Part shown: positions 12,009 through 21,543 of the stretch, piece by piece
Layout: the number at the start of each line of letters is the position of its first letter
How positions within the stretch are numbered: the first letter of the stretch is position 1
DNA from: Epiperipatus broadwayi
Taxonomy: Eukaryota > Onychophora > Udeonychophora > Euonychophora > Peripatidae
Direction: 5' to 3'
Length of the DNA stretch: 64,000 nt
NCBI GenBank assembly: GCA_028023455.1
Contig: JAQFVV010006197.1
Coordinates: 17,045,254-17,109,253 of the forward strand
Made by a program: the position numbers and the translations under genes
The notes under the pieces: model-generated
Told to the model about the DNA's origin: nothing
The model's database searches: none
What the model saw: only the letters and a program-made list of their open reading frames with translations

Positions 12009-12467
12009 ATGTTGTTAGGACAAATGAATATCTCTGAATTTAATTTTGAAAATACCGGTGAATGGCCGTTATATATTATCCAATTGGAAATTTTTTTCAA
12101 GCTTAATAATATAGGAGATAACAAAAGAAAGGTAGCAGAGCTTTTGTGTTTAGCAGGGCAGAAAGCAATTGAAATAGTAAATAAATTGTTTGACGGACCT
12201 ATTACTGAGAAGATACTTTTTGAAGAGATAGTTAAAAAAAGTTAACTGATTAGTCCTAGACATATACTGAAGTTGGCTGTGCAAAACAGAAGACAGGTGA
12301 AATGTGAAAAATTTAAAGAGTATGATATAATATTACGCCAGTTGGCAAAAAATTATGATTATGGCAAGTTTATGGAACAAATATTATTAGATCAGTTATT
12401 GTGGGGAATCACTGATGAAAGATTGAGACAGACATTTTTACAAAAATCTATTTATCCTATGAAATAG
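12009..12467 (+). pseudogene. Gypsy-1 gag (capsid-like) relic
   Basis: Two adjacent open pieces (12009-12245 and 12273-12467) read as a Gypsy Gag. The N-terminal part contains ENTGEWPLYIIQLEIFFK and a KRKVAELLCLAGQKA helix, the W-P-x-Y...F-K and K-K-V-A-x-L-L pattern of Mag/K02A2.6-like Gags. The second piece has VKCEKFKEYDIILRQLAKN and LWGITDERLRQ, matching the conserved C-terminal capsid region (D-x-L-x-x-G-I-x-D-x-x-x-R). In the family, Gag forms the particle and packages the RNA. A stop between the pieces and more stops before the zinc knuckle break the frame. Confidence 0.8.
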
Positions 12468-12545
12468 CAATCAAAAAAAGGAATTGTGTATGAGGCAATA
12501 ATCGAATAAGCTCTCACATTTAGAAATAGAACAGAAGAAGGAAGA

Positions 12546-12809
12546 ATGCTAGTTTACAAGACTGATAAAAGGCAACAGCCAAGAAAGGAAGTTTTAACCA
12601 AAGATAAAACAATAGCATTAAAATGTTATTGCTGTGGAAAAAATGGCAATCTTTCGAAAAACTGTAAATGGAAAAGGGAAAGTTGTTTAATTGTGAGTAT
12701 AGTGGGAATTTGGCAGCAGTGTGCAAAAAAAGCATATGAAAAAAAAAGGAATAAAAAATACTCAAACAGAAGGGAAGTAAAGAAGAGGCCAATATTAATA
12801 AGAATATAA
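12546..12809 (+). pseudogene. Gypsy-1 nucleocapsid zinc-knuckle relic
   Basis: CYCCGKNGNLSKNC is a C-x2-C-x4-H-x4-C knuckle in which the histidine is replaced by asparagine. A second knuckle is only partly readable because of a frameshift, with conserved-looking fragments around 12690-12735. Gypsy-2 keeps both knuckles with their histidines in the corresponding place. The region is lysine-rich as expected for a nucleic-acid-binding Gag tail. Loss of the zinc ligand and the frame shift make it non-functional. Confidence 0.75.
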
Positions 12810-12831
12810 TATCGCCTGGCCAAAACAATAC

Positions 12832-13275
12832 ATGCTTATGGACAAAATATGCAGCATAGTGTTAGAAATGGAAATAGAGAGTAATTCGGGTATTTCACTT
12901 TTATCTGAAAGTAAATGGAATGAAATATCAGAAGACCATAAAGGAGTCAAACTACTAAAGACAGATATTAGAGTTAAGGATGCAAATGGTAATGCTATAG
13001 ATATAATTGGAATGGTAAATGCCCTCGTTTCATTCAGAGGTAAAGCAAGAATTTTGCTAATTTATGTAGTAGGTAGACAAATAAGTCTCATAATTGGTAG
13101 GGACTGGATTACAGAATTAGGAATAGGGATTTCTGTAGTAAAAAATATTTTCATAAAGCAGGAAGTGTTAAAAATGTACTCAGAATTATTTATGGAAGAT
13201 CTGGATTTAATTAAGACAAACCTGGTTGAAATTGAATTAACTAAAAATGCATGGCCAATCATTTGTAAGCCATGA
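12832..13275 (+). pseudogene. Gypsy-1 aspartic protease relic
   Basis: The open frame of 147 residues reads as a retropepsin-like domain. The catalytic D-S/T-G is represented by NSG in MEIESNSGISLLSE, so the aspartate is asparagine. Farther on, LIIGRDWITELGI matches the conserved I-I-G-R/x-D-W-L...L-G motif before the RT. In the family this enzyme cuts the Gag-Pol polyprotein. The frame overlaps the RT open frame (13247-13498) in another register, indicating a frameshift. Gypsy-2 has the same Asp-to-Asn change at this site. Confidence 0.8.
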
Positions 13276-13877
13276 AAAATTTCATTCACACAAAGCCAGA
13301 AAATCTAAAGTGGTGACTAGCAGGGTGTTAACCCCGGTTGAAGATGCAAAATGGGCCACACCAATTGTGATAAAAATTAAGCTGAATGAGAAAATCAGAA
13401 TGTGCAGTGATTACCAGATAACAGTTAATAAATATCTAAAGAAAGGAGCATACCCAATACCTAATGTGCAAGAAATTTTAGTATGTTTGTCAAATTAAAA
13501 AATATTTTGCTAAACTGGATCTTACCTCCATCTATCATCACATTAAAATAATAGAAAAAGCAGCAAGTATCTTAAATGTTAACTATGTCTTTTGACTATA
13601 CAAGTGTAATCATTTACCTTTTGGAATTACTATAGCTCCAAACATTATCCAGACAAAATTAAATTTAATATTACAAGGGTTCAAAGGTGTAACACCATAT
13701 TATGATAATATTTTAATAACAGTATCATCTAGTGAATTGTTAAGAGTGAGAATTTTAAAAGGTTGTGATAGGTTAAGTAGGGTGGGAGTTAAATTAAATT
13801 TAGAAAATTGTGAATGGAAGATTCAACTATTAAATTTCCTAGCTTACTGTATCTCTGATAAAGAAAGTGTCCATTAA
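13247..13877 (+). pseudogene. Gypsy-1 reverse transcriptase relic, 5' part
   Basis: Recognisable blocks in order are WATPIVIKIKLNEKIRMC followed by SDYQITVNKYL (the R-x-C-x-D-Y-x-x-x-N-K block), AYPIPNVQEIL, an AKLDLTSIYHHIKI-like block after a stop, LPFGITIAPNIIQTKLN, and the active-site block GVTPYYDNIL. The catalytic Y-x-D-D is YYDN here (13698-13709), so the second aspartate is lost. Several stops and frame changes occur. The frame runs up to LNFLAYCISDKESVH, where a TTAA-flanked insertion begins at 13875. Confidence 0.85.
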
Positions 13878-14737
13878 CCCTTCTGTATTGCAGCCTAGAC
13901 TCAAACATTTCAGCATTTTCTGATGCTTTTTTTGTCTCGCACATCAACGTAAAATATATGAGTAAATGATTATTACTTATCAGAAAATAATAAATTTAAC
14001 TTCATTTGATAAATATTTTTGTTTACTACTGAAATAAATTTTAAATGCTCACATTTTGTTTTTATAAATATTAAAAAATGAGATTGTAATCAAAACAAAA
14101 AGATTACATATTATTTCGGAAATATTATTTTCAGTTTACATAAACAAAATCTTTTTTATTTTTGATTATTTTTAAAAATGTGAAGGGTATTTATTAATTT
14201 CTCTTCTATCTAATGAATTATGCTTTAAAAGTTTAAAATTTTTGAATATTCATTGCAAAATTGCAATATTTTCATACTTGTAAGTATAAGTAGATTACTT
14301 ATGTGGAAACTAAACCTCTAAATAGCATTTGAAAATAAAGTTTTTCCAGTCAAAATAAGTTATTAATAATTTATATTTCTCAATATCTAATCAGTATAGT
14401 GTAAATTATTGAAGAAAAAAAATCTAAAACCATATTAAATTCACAAATAAACACATTTTGGGTCATTGTGACTATTTTCTTTAAACAATGTATTAATACG
14501 TCGAAAGTTTTACCGCCTGGCCTTGGAGCAAAGGCTGAACATATAAGGGCAGGGCTTGTCTTTTGTAAGGCGATTTTTTAAATTTCCACCATCTATCATA
14601 ATTTTGGAACAAAATTTTTATAGAATAAAATGTACAGAAAAATACGCATTTTAACATATAATATTTGCAGAAAAATTCACCAGAGGGTGAATTGGCCAAA
14701 ACATGTAAAATTGTGCACTAAAATTATGAAAGGTTAA
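13875..14737 (+). mobile_element. piggyBac-like MITE inserted in Gypsy-1 RT
   Basis: An 855-bp insertion (13879-14733) is flanked by TTAA at 13875-13878 and 14734-14737, and its ends read CCCTTC...GAAAGG. The four-base TTAA duplication plus CCC-type termini is the piggyBac signature. The RT reading is interrupted exactly here and resumes after the right TTAA with SDKVRAVKNIQRPKNVKQ, the conserved block that follows the F-L-G-H motif in Gypsy RTs. The interior has no recognisable transposase. A reverse open frame at 14493-14699 has no known domain. The terminal repeats are short, so a non-autonomous derivative is the best reading. Confidence 0.7.
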
Positions 14738-15069
14738 GTGACAAAGTTAGGGCAGTTAAGAATATACAAAGGCCTAAAAATGTTAAGCAGGTGCAGGCTT
14801 TTTTTAGGTTTAGTAAATTTTTTTTAGCTATTTCTCAAAACAAGGCAATGATCTCAAAATCTTTGTACAAACTATTGTGCAAAAGAACTTATCTTAAGGT
14901 ATACTGTTAGTGCATTTTGACAATGATCGAGATGTAAGAATCACAATAGATGTATCTGAGTGGGGAATAAAAGTGGTTCTAGCTCATCCTATAGAGAGTA
15001 GTTAGCATCCAATAGCATATGCATCTAGAATTTTATATCAAAAGCAGAACGAAACTATAGTCAAATAGA
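14738..15069 (+). pseudogene. Gypsy-1 RT connection and RNase H relic
   Basis: After the TTAA insertion the reading continues with VRAVKNIQRPKNVKQ and VQAFF (RT thumb/connection). It then shows HFDNDRDVRITIDVSEWG (14920-14965), which matches the Y-x-x-x-x-x-I-x-x-D-A-S-x-x-G start of Gypsy RNase H, with D-V-S for D-A-S. Next come VVLAHP and, in another frame, the NYSQID-like block (around 15052-15070). It stops mid-domain at 15070, where the composite repeat block begins. RNase H normally removes the RNA template during reverse transcription. Confidence 0.8.
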
Positions 15070-16512
15070 TAAGTAATAATTTACTAAGGCTGTAACCTTA
15101 GAAATAAGCGTCTGAAAAATACGAAGATAGGGACCTCTATAGGTCTTAAAAACACAAGCTTACGCTATGAAGAAAAGAGAGAATCCTTCTTTACTTCAAC
15201 CTACTTTTATATATAAATAGGTGAAGCTGAAGTGTTTTGATCTAAGAGTGTGAAGCTATTCAATACTTCACTAATTAAGTCCACAATTCTTATAATACAT
15301 TAATACTCGTGAAATCTTACGATTTACTACGAGTCAATGAAAAGATCTTATAGTAAGAAATCTGTTACGATAATTTAAAGTTGTAATTATAAATTTTATT
15401 AAACGCCCATTATTATATTAAGTAATAATTTACTAAGGCTGTAACCTTAGAAATAAGCGTCTGAAAAATATGAAGGTAGGGACCTCTATAGGTCTTAAAA
15501 ACACAAGCTTACGCTATGAAGAAAAGAGAGAATCCTTCTTTACTTCAACCTACTTTTATATATAAATAAGTGAAGCTGAAGTGTTTTGATCTAAGAGTGT
15601 GAAGCTATTCAATACTTCACTAATTAAGTCCACAATTCTTATAATACATTAATACTCGCGAAATCTTACGATTTACTACGAGTCAATGAAAAGATCTTAT
15701 AGTAAGAAATCTGTTACGATAATTTAGAACGGTCACTTTAAATTACTATATACAATGTCTGAATGAATCACGCTGATGAAATTTTCTAGAATTTACTAAA
15801 CGTCATTCCAACTGAAACTTAATCATATATATATAAATAAGCATTTATTTTTATAGCATCTGTATATAATTGTAATTACATTCATATCGGCCTTTCAAGC
15901 CAATTGTGCAAACGCTTTGCAAGTGTTAAATAATAAATGAATACCCTCTGACCAATACAAGATGTAGAATTTATGCAGGAATAAAAAGAATCCCTCTTAT
16001 GTGCCAGTACTTCAGATTTGCTCATATATAAATATTTGAGTCATAGGAATAAGAGGGATTCTTTTTATTCCTGCATAAATTCTATATCTTGTATTGGTCA
16101 GAAGGTATTCATTTATTATTTAACACTCGCAAAGCGTTTGCACAATTGGCTTGAAAGGCCGATATGAATGTAATTACAATTATATACAGACACTATAAAA
16201 ATAAATGCTTATTTATATATATGATTAAGTTTCAGTTGGAATGACGTTTAGTAAATTCTAGAAAATTTCATCAGCGTCATTCATTCAGACATTGTATATA
16301 GTAATTTAAAGTGACCGTTCTATCGTCACGCCTTCTGTGCCAGTACTTCAGATTTGCTCATATATAAATATTTGAGTCGTAGGAATAAGAGGAATTCTTT
16401 TTATTCCTGCATAAATTCTATATCTTGTATTGGTCAGAGGGTATTCATTTATTATTTAACACTCGCAAAGCATTTGCACAATTGGCTTGAAAGGCCGATA
16501 TGAATGTAATTA
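15070..16512. repeat. Composite repeat block replacing the Gypsy-1 integrase
   Basis: This block has three parts. (1) A 308-bp direct duplication, 15070-15377 and 15419-15726, nearly identical with a 41-bp spacer. (2) A large inverted repeat, 15726-16000 with 16049-16321, around a 48-bp loop. (3) A further direct copy of the loop and part of the right arm at 16337-16512. No transposase or Gypsy integrase sequence is present. Pol sequence stops in RNase H on the left and restarts only at the very C-terminus on the right, so an insertion plus a deletion, or a series of template-switch duplications, replaced the integrase. Confidence 0.85.
15726..16321. repeat. 596-bp inverted repeat (foldback-like)
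   Basis: Arms of about 275 and 273 bases begin at AGAACGGTCACTTTAAATT and end at its complement, separated by a 48-bp loop starting GTGCCAGTACTTC. Arm identity is very high, with only a few visible mismatches (for example ATGAATCACGC against its partner in the right arm). No target duplication immediately outside the arms is obvious. Such a long near-perfect palindrome is unusual in otherwise eroded sequence and looks younger than Gypsy-1. It could be a foldback element or an inverted duplication from repair. Confidence 0.85.
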
Positions 16513-16775
16513 GTGATGTTATGTAAATCATATTAGGAAAAGAAAACCAGAAGAGTTATAACTCAAAATTTTTCTAGAAACAGAAAGCCAGGAGAAACAG
16601 AGCAAGGGTGAAAATAAGCCAGAAGAGGAAATAATAGAAAATAAGCCAACAGTGGAGAAAATTGAAGGGGCAAAGGGGGTGCAATATAAAGCTGAAGAAC
16701 AGAAATCACCCAGACCTGTTTTAAAAATCAACCACAGAAATTGAAGGATTATATATCAACTAAACACTAACTTTT
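16513..16775 (+). pseudogene. Gypsy-1 pol C-terminal tail
   Basis: Acidic and lysine-rich sequence (NKPEEEIIENKPTVEK) is followed by EEQKSPRPVLKINHRN. This corresponds to the S-P-R-P-T-R-N-R end of Gypsy-2 pol, which also sits just before the polypurine tract. It is the extreme end of the integrase/tether region, and the catalytic part is absent. The reverse open frame over 16528-16731 is a shadow of this sequence. Confidence 0.65.
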
Positions 16776-16792
16776 GGAGTGAGAGGAGGGAG
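16776..16792 (+). promoter_or_regulatory. Gypsy-1 polypurine tract
   Basis: GGAGTGAGAGGAGGGAG lies directly before the TGTTATAT start of the 3' LTR. In LTR retrotransposons such a tract survives RNase H and primes plus-strand DNA. Its position fixes the 3' LTR start at 16793. Confidence 0.9.
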
Positions 16793-17670
16793 TGTTATAT
16801 TGATATACAAAAATCAGTATAGAAGTAAATATAAAAAAGTACTCCAGAAAGCAAAAGTAAATAATACAAAATAGGAAAAATAGGATTTAAATCTGAAAGA
16901 AGAAAAAATCAGAAATAAAGAATGTAAAGAATTTTAAGTAAACAGAGATAATAATTATAATGTAATGTAGAACTAAAAACTTTGTGAAATTTTATATTTA
17001 AAACTTTGGATTAAGTTAATGATAAGAAAAGAAAAGAATTACAAATAAACATCGACATTTGATCAAAGAAATAGATATGGAAATGATAATAGAATATTTG
17101 TTGAGTGCACTAAGTAATCTGGAAAGAAGGAGTTAAAATAATATGTCTAGCCAAAGGGAAACAGGCCAGAGACTATATAAACTGCAATTTGAAGAGCGTT
17201 GGCATCTTTTTTTATTTCATTGCTATTCATGTCACTAGTAGAATGAGCTCATAATGTTCAGCATATTGGAGTTCAACAGTTTTGTAAAGCAGATCAGTGA
17301 GAGAGGAGAACCCAGAGACTCGGATCTGAAGATACTGAAAGCCAACTAGGGTTTTACAGATCATATCGATCTTATTTTATGTAATGCTCAATGGCTCCTG
17401 AGGGTATATTGTGTAGAATGGTTAAGAGTAGCAAATTTTATAGAATCTCTTGAAAGACTGTAATTTTCAGGATCTCAAAAGAATTAAGAAATTTAGTGTT
17501 TGCAGTAAATGCTGTAACCATTTATAGTTAGTTATGTAGATAACAAATTTGTTGCAGATCAGCGTTTATCTTTATATATCATTATTATAAATAAATCTTG
17601 TTTTTCTGAACATTATTTTATGCATTTGATTGTATGTTGTTTTTTTTCTTTTCTCTTGTAATTGTTGCGG
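16793..17670 (+). repeat. Gypsy-1 3' LTR
   Basis: It begins TGTTATATTGATATAC directly after the polypurine tract and aligns with the 5' LTR throughout. It keeps the 21 bases deleted there and ends near GTAATTGTTGCGG. The alignment shows many substitutions and small indels, consistent with an old insertion. The outer boundary is approximate because no target duplication was recognised. Confidence 0.85.
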
Positions 17671-18888
17671 GAGGAGAATACCCTAGAGAAGTAATACATG
17701 AAATACAAATATTTTCACATAGTAGAACAAGCTCAACAATTATATTTTTCTGAGAAATTTCAACACCTTTTCTAATTGTAACTGTCCATTATATTTTAAC
17801 CTCAGTTATATTTTCTCAATAAAGCTATCAATACTGCATATATTAGAATATCATTTAGATAATCTTTATAATTTAAACAAGCTCTATCTCTGTAATAAAA
17901 GCCATGCTCAAGTTCATCATAAAATACTTTTTTAGAAAGTCTTATATATCATTTATTTCACTTGTTTAATACTTTGAAGATGTGATAATAGTAGTAGACT
18001 GTAGTGCCACATCAAGTAAACTGATGAACATTTTGATTGGTCTTATGATTTTGTCATTGGATTTTTAGAATTTTTCCAATGCTTATATGGTATGTCAATA
18101 GAGCTCTTGTCTCACTTCCATAAAAAAATTTAAATAATAGTTTTATAGAGAATTAATTTTAATCACATTAGTTATTTCACTTCATTGGTATTCTCTAGTT
18201 TTTAAATTATTAAAATCAGCAGCAATACATTAGAATCAGAAATCATTTTTTTTACTTAAAAGGTAATCTAAGTATTGATTCACGTTCTCAAATTGATAAC
18301 TATCCAAGCTAAATGTTACTGATGATGTTTCTTCCATACTAACTGATGAAAGATTTGAGTTTATATGTTGCATTCAAAGCATTAAGTAGTTTCTGTAGAT
18401 GGTCTTTTCAACTGATAAGGATAGTACATTCTTTATTATACTGAAAATTAAAAAGTCAAGAAGACAATGTTTTTGCGAATTACTTGTTCATTCAGAATTA
18501 CTTTATAAATTTTAGACAATTTTTCACAAGTAATATTGTAATCATTAAGAATTATTTGATTTTGCTATTACATATATCATCTAGATCACAATTTTCACTT
18601 TTACTTTTAAGCATGATCCAATTAATAATAGTTGCTTTTTCAGCTAACTTTCAACATCTGCATTTATTTTATTTGATTTTAGTTCAGTGTTATCTATTGT
18701 GAGATTTGAATAATAAATGGGTATTAGCTAATTGTTCCATACCCAAATCCCAGAATTAGTTTCTTGCTACTAGAAACTTCCTATTGATGATGGCCAATAA
18801 TCTGAAATTAGTCTGAAAATGATCTAGCCATTCTTTGTTTACTCCTACTTATAACATATGATTCTGTATATACTTCTTCCTTATTCAT
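17671..18888. other. AT-rich intergenic stretch
   Basis: No recognisable gene. The forward open frame 18484-18702 is hydrophobic low-complexity translation of T-rich DNA and is not supported as a gene. The LTR sequence interrupted at 11106 does not continue here. Confidence 0.5.
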
Positions 18889-19122
18889 ATATAACAATAT
18901 ATCTTATTAAATAATCACAAACTTATTACACTTTTAAATAAATAATGTTTATTAATATAATAACAGTTTTGACAGTTCCTTGCAGTCTTCTTCAGATCTC
19001 AAAAATAGACTGAGATCTGAAGAAGTCTGTGAGGAACAGTCAAAACTGTTATTATATTAATAAACATTAGTTGCTTAAAGATGTAAGAAGTTTGTGATTA
19101 TTTAATAAGATATATGTTATAA
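18889..19122. mobile_element. Inverted-repeat element (MITE/foldback-like)
   Basis: Arms of about 110 bases pair across a centre near 19003. They include ATATCTTATTAAATAATCAC with its complement at about 19093-19115, and AACAGTTTTGACAGTTCCT with its complement. The right arm differs by small changes and an insertion. No internal coding sequence. Fully palindromic structure of about 230 bp fits a foldback MITE. A target duplication could not be set because the flanks are AT-rich. Confidence 0.7.
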
Positions 19123-21024
19123 CATGCTGTTTCAGAATATACTAAATGGAATGGATTACTACTACTATTGCAGTAGTGGCAATGGCAACATTAATTCTTA
19201 CATTCAATAAGCCAATTCATATAATAAGAGTAGATTAAAAATAATGTGATGTAGTTCACAAACAGAAATTATTGAGTACTGGATGTGATAAATAATAAGA
19301 TTATTGAAAAATGTGTTATATTTCCCTGTATGCTTTCTTCTGTATTACCATAATTGAGTACTCAGTGAATCCTAATTACAGATGATCGCAATCATGCAAC
19401 TTTTTGTAGTGAGTTATCAATCTCTTAATACACTTTTTAAATAGTTTGTACAATATATTTACATTTCTGTAAATATTTGAATGTATCCCTGGATTTTTTT
19501 TAGCTTACATTTAACGCAGTGGGTAAAGTGATTTAAAAAAATTCTGGAACAAAACTTAGTTTATCATTTCTCCTGTTCTCTTCCTGAGAAATTAATTATT
19601 TGATGATACTTCATATTTACTTTTGGAGGAAGGGGACATAATATAAATAAATGGTATGAACATAGAGGATTTTATAATATTAAAATGTATTGCTATATAT
19701 CAAGACTTGATGCTATAATAATTTTTATAAAGATTGATGGATGGATTGTTGGTGATGTTTTAGTGTTTTTTTATATTTTCCTAACATATTATTTGTATTC
19801 AATGAAACATTTTATGTAACATGCGTATGTGTGGGTATTTGCTATAAATTTTAATAAGGATCCTTAAAGTTATGATGTAATGGTTAATATCAAAATGCTA
19901 GGCTAAATTGTATTTTGGGAATGATAAAAATAGAAAACTATTATCAATGGTGATCAAAATTATTAATTAGTCCCAGTATTCTATTGTCCGGTTAATTTCA
20001 TCATATCTTCAGACAAGAAATTTAGAATCCACATAGATGTGTTATACACATCAAGAGATTATTATAATTGTTTTGCATATTTTATTTATATTATCTTTAT
20101 TTTTTATGTAAATAAATATTTATTTAAATATATTTGTGTATTCAATTTGTAGGAACTGCAAGAAGCCATCTCTTTTGAGTCATTGCTTTATAGAAAGAAA
20201 TCGCTACTAGTAAGTGTCGCTGTTTGTGCTGCTAAAAGTATTATTCCTGGCTCTTATGACATTCCTGCCATCGCACTGTAAGTTGAAATGTAATTTCTTC
20301 TTTAATAATTTGTGCAGTAAATTTTGTGGGAATTGTTGCCTACTATTAATATTTTTTTCCAATAATAAAAATATTTTTTTAAATTTTAATGCTCTTATTT
20401 AACTGAAAAATTGGTGTTTGTTTAGATTAAATTTTGCAATCAAATTTTAAAGTATTAATATCAAATAGATTTACTTCAAATTTTATACAAATGTTAGAAA
20501 TCAATGACAGTGAAATATTTCAAAGTTATTTTGTCTAATCTAAAAGTATTATAAATCAAATTTCAAATATGTTCATATTAGTTCAGTAATTTTCAGTGAT
20601 AGGTGCAAGATAGTGGTATATTTTGCAAAAAAAGATTATACAAAAAGCACTCATACAAATTGAAATAAAAATAAATCTTAATTTCTCTTGATTGTAAAAG
20701 TTTCTTTTTTTAAAAAAAATACTTCTTTCTAGACAAAATAATGTTGGCCTCGATTTTTAATATGCTCAAATTTCCCCTTTAAATATTACATAGATTGCAA
20801 GTTTGTTTTTATTCTCCATTTTAAAATTGGAATAGAGATAATTATAAAAAATATCCGAAGGTTAAAAAGTTAAAAGATATGTATAAAAAATACTTTTTAA
20901 AAAATGATTTTATTTTAATGGACACTTACAAAAAAGGTCCGAATATTAAAAAGTTAAAAATAATATATATAAAAATATTTTATAATAAACACTTTTATTT
21001 ACTGAGTACTAAAAAATCAAGCAT
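19123..21024. other. AT-rich intergenic stretch
   Basis: Only short low-complexity open frames occur (20214-20402, 20879-21064), without recognisable domains. No RNA gene or element end was seen. Confidence 0.5.
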
Positions 21025-21213
21025 AATTGTTTTCTTCAATCACAATTGGGGTTTTTATATTTAATTTCAAATAAAAGCGTGGGGCATTCAGAAATTAAAT
21101 AATTCAATCATTCATTTTTTCAACTAGTGGTTGAATTAATTAATTACTTGATACTCCAAGCTTTTATTTGAAATTAAATATAAAAATCTCATTTGTGGTT
21201 GAAAAAAATAATT
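21025..21213. mobile_element. Small inverted-repeat element
   Basis: The arm at 21025-21078 (containing TTATATTTAATTTCAAATAA) pairs with 21160-21213. The spacer holds a second weak palindrome around CTAGTGGTTGAATT. Total length of about 190 bp and lack of coding capacity suggest a MITE, but the AT-richness reduces certainty. Confidence 0.5.
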
Positions 21214-21543
21214 ATTTTTAGTGTTTTAGTCCAAAGTAAGTAAAAACATTTAATATAAAATATTTTTTTATATATACTATATTATGATGTAGTTTCTGTA
21301 TATTGAAATGCTAAAATTGTATAAAGGGAGTGGACACTATCAAACTATCTATTATTAATATTATTTTTTGGTCAATCCCCTATTATCAGCTCGCTTCCAG
21401 ACAGAGAACTTAACATATATACATAATAGAGGTTTTATTTACAAATATTACCTTTTATAAAAAAGTAATTCTATTATAACATTTATATTTAATTATTTTT
21501 ATAAATTAATATTATCAGCAACAGTTCTTTTATAGTAATCTAC

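Larger units (their letters stand above)
11107..17670 (+). mobile_element. Gypsy-1: decayed Ty3/Gypsy retrotransposon
   Basis: Two similar LTRs of 0.8-0.9 kb enclose gag, zinc-knuckle, aspartic protease, RT and RNase H relics in Gypsy order, followed by the tail of pol and a polypurine tract. It resembles Gypsy-2 at 59-63.6 kb across gag, protease and RT. A piggyBac-like MITE interrupts RT, and a composite repeat block (15070-16512) sits where the integrase should be. Multiple frameshifts and stops show it is inactive. The LTRs differ by many substitutions and a 21-base deletion near the start of the 5' LTR, so the insertion is old. No clean target duplication was found. Confidence 0.9.

Noticed and set aside
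12520-12828. Reverse open frame of 102 residues over the Gypsy-1 zinc knuckle region
   Set aside because: It is the antisense of the recognised nucleocapsid sequence and is rich in Phe/Leu from A-rich coding on the other strand.
15772-15812. CTGATGA followed by a short stem and CTAAAC-GTC, resembling a hammerhead ribozyme core
   Set aside because: The GAAA core element reads CTAAA, and no stem III can form between it and GTC. The flanking complementary bases pair with each other directly rather than in the three-helix hammerhead layout.
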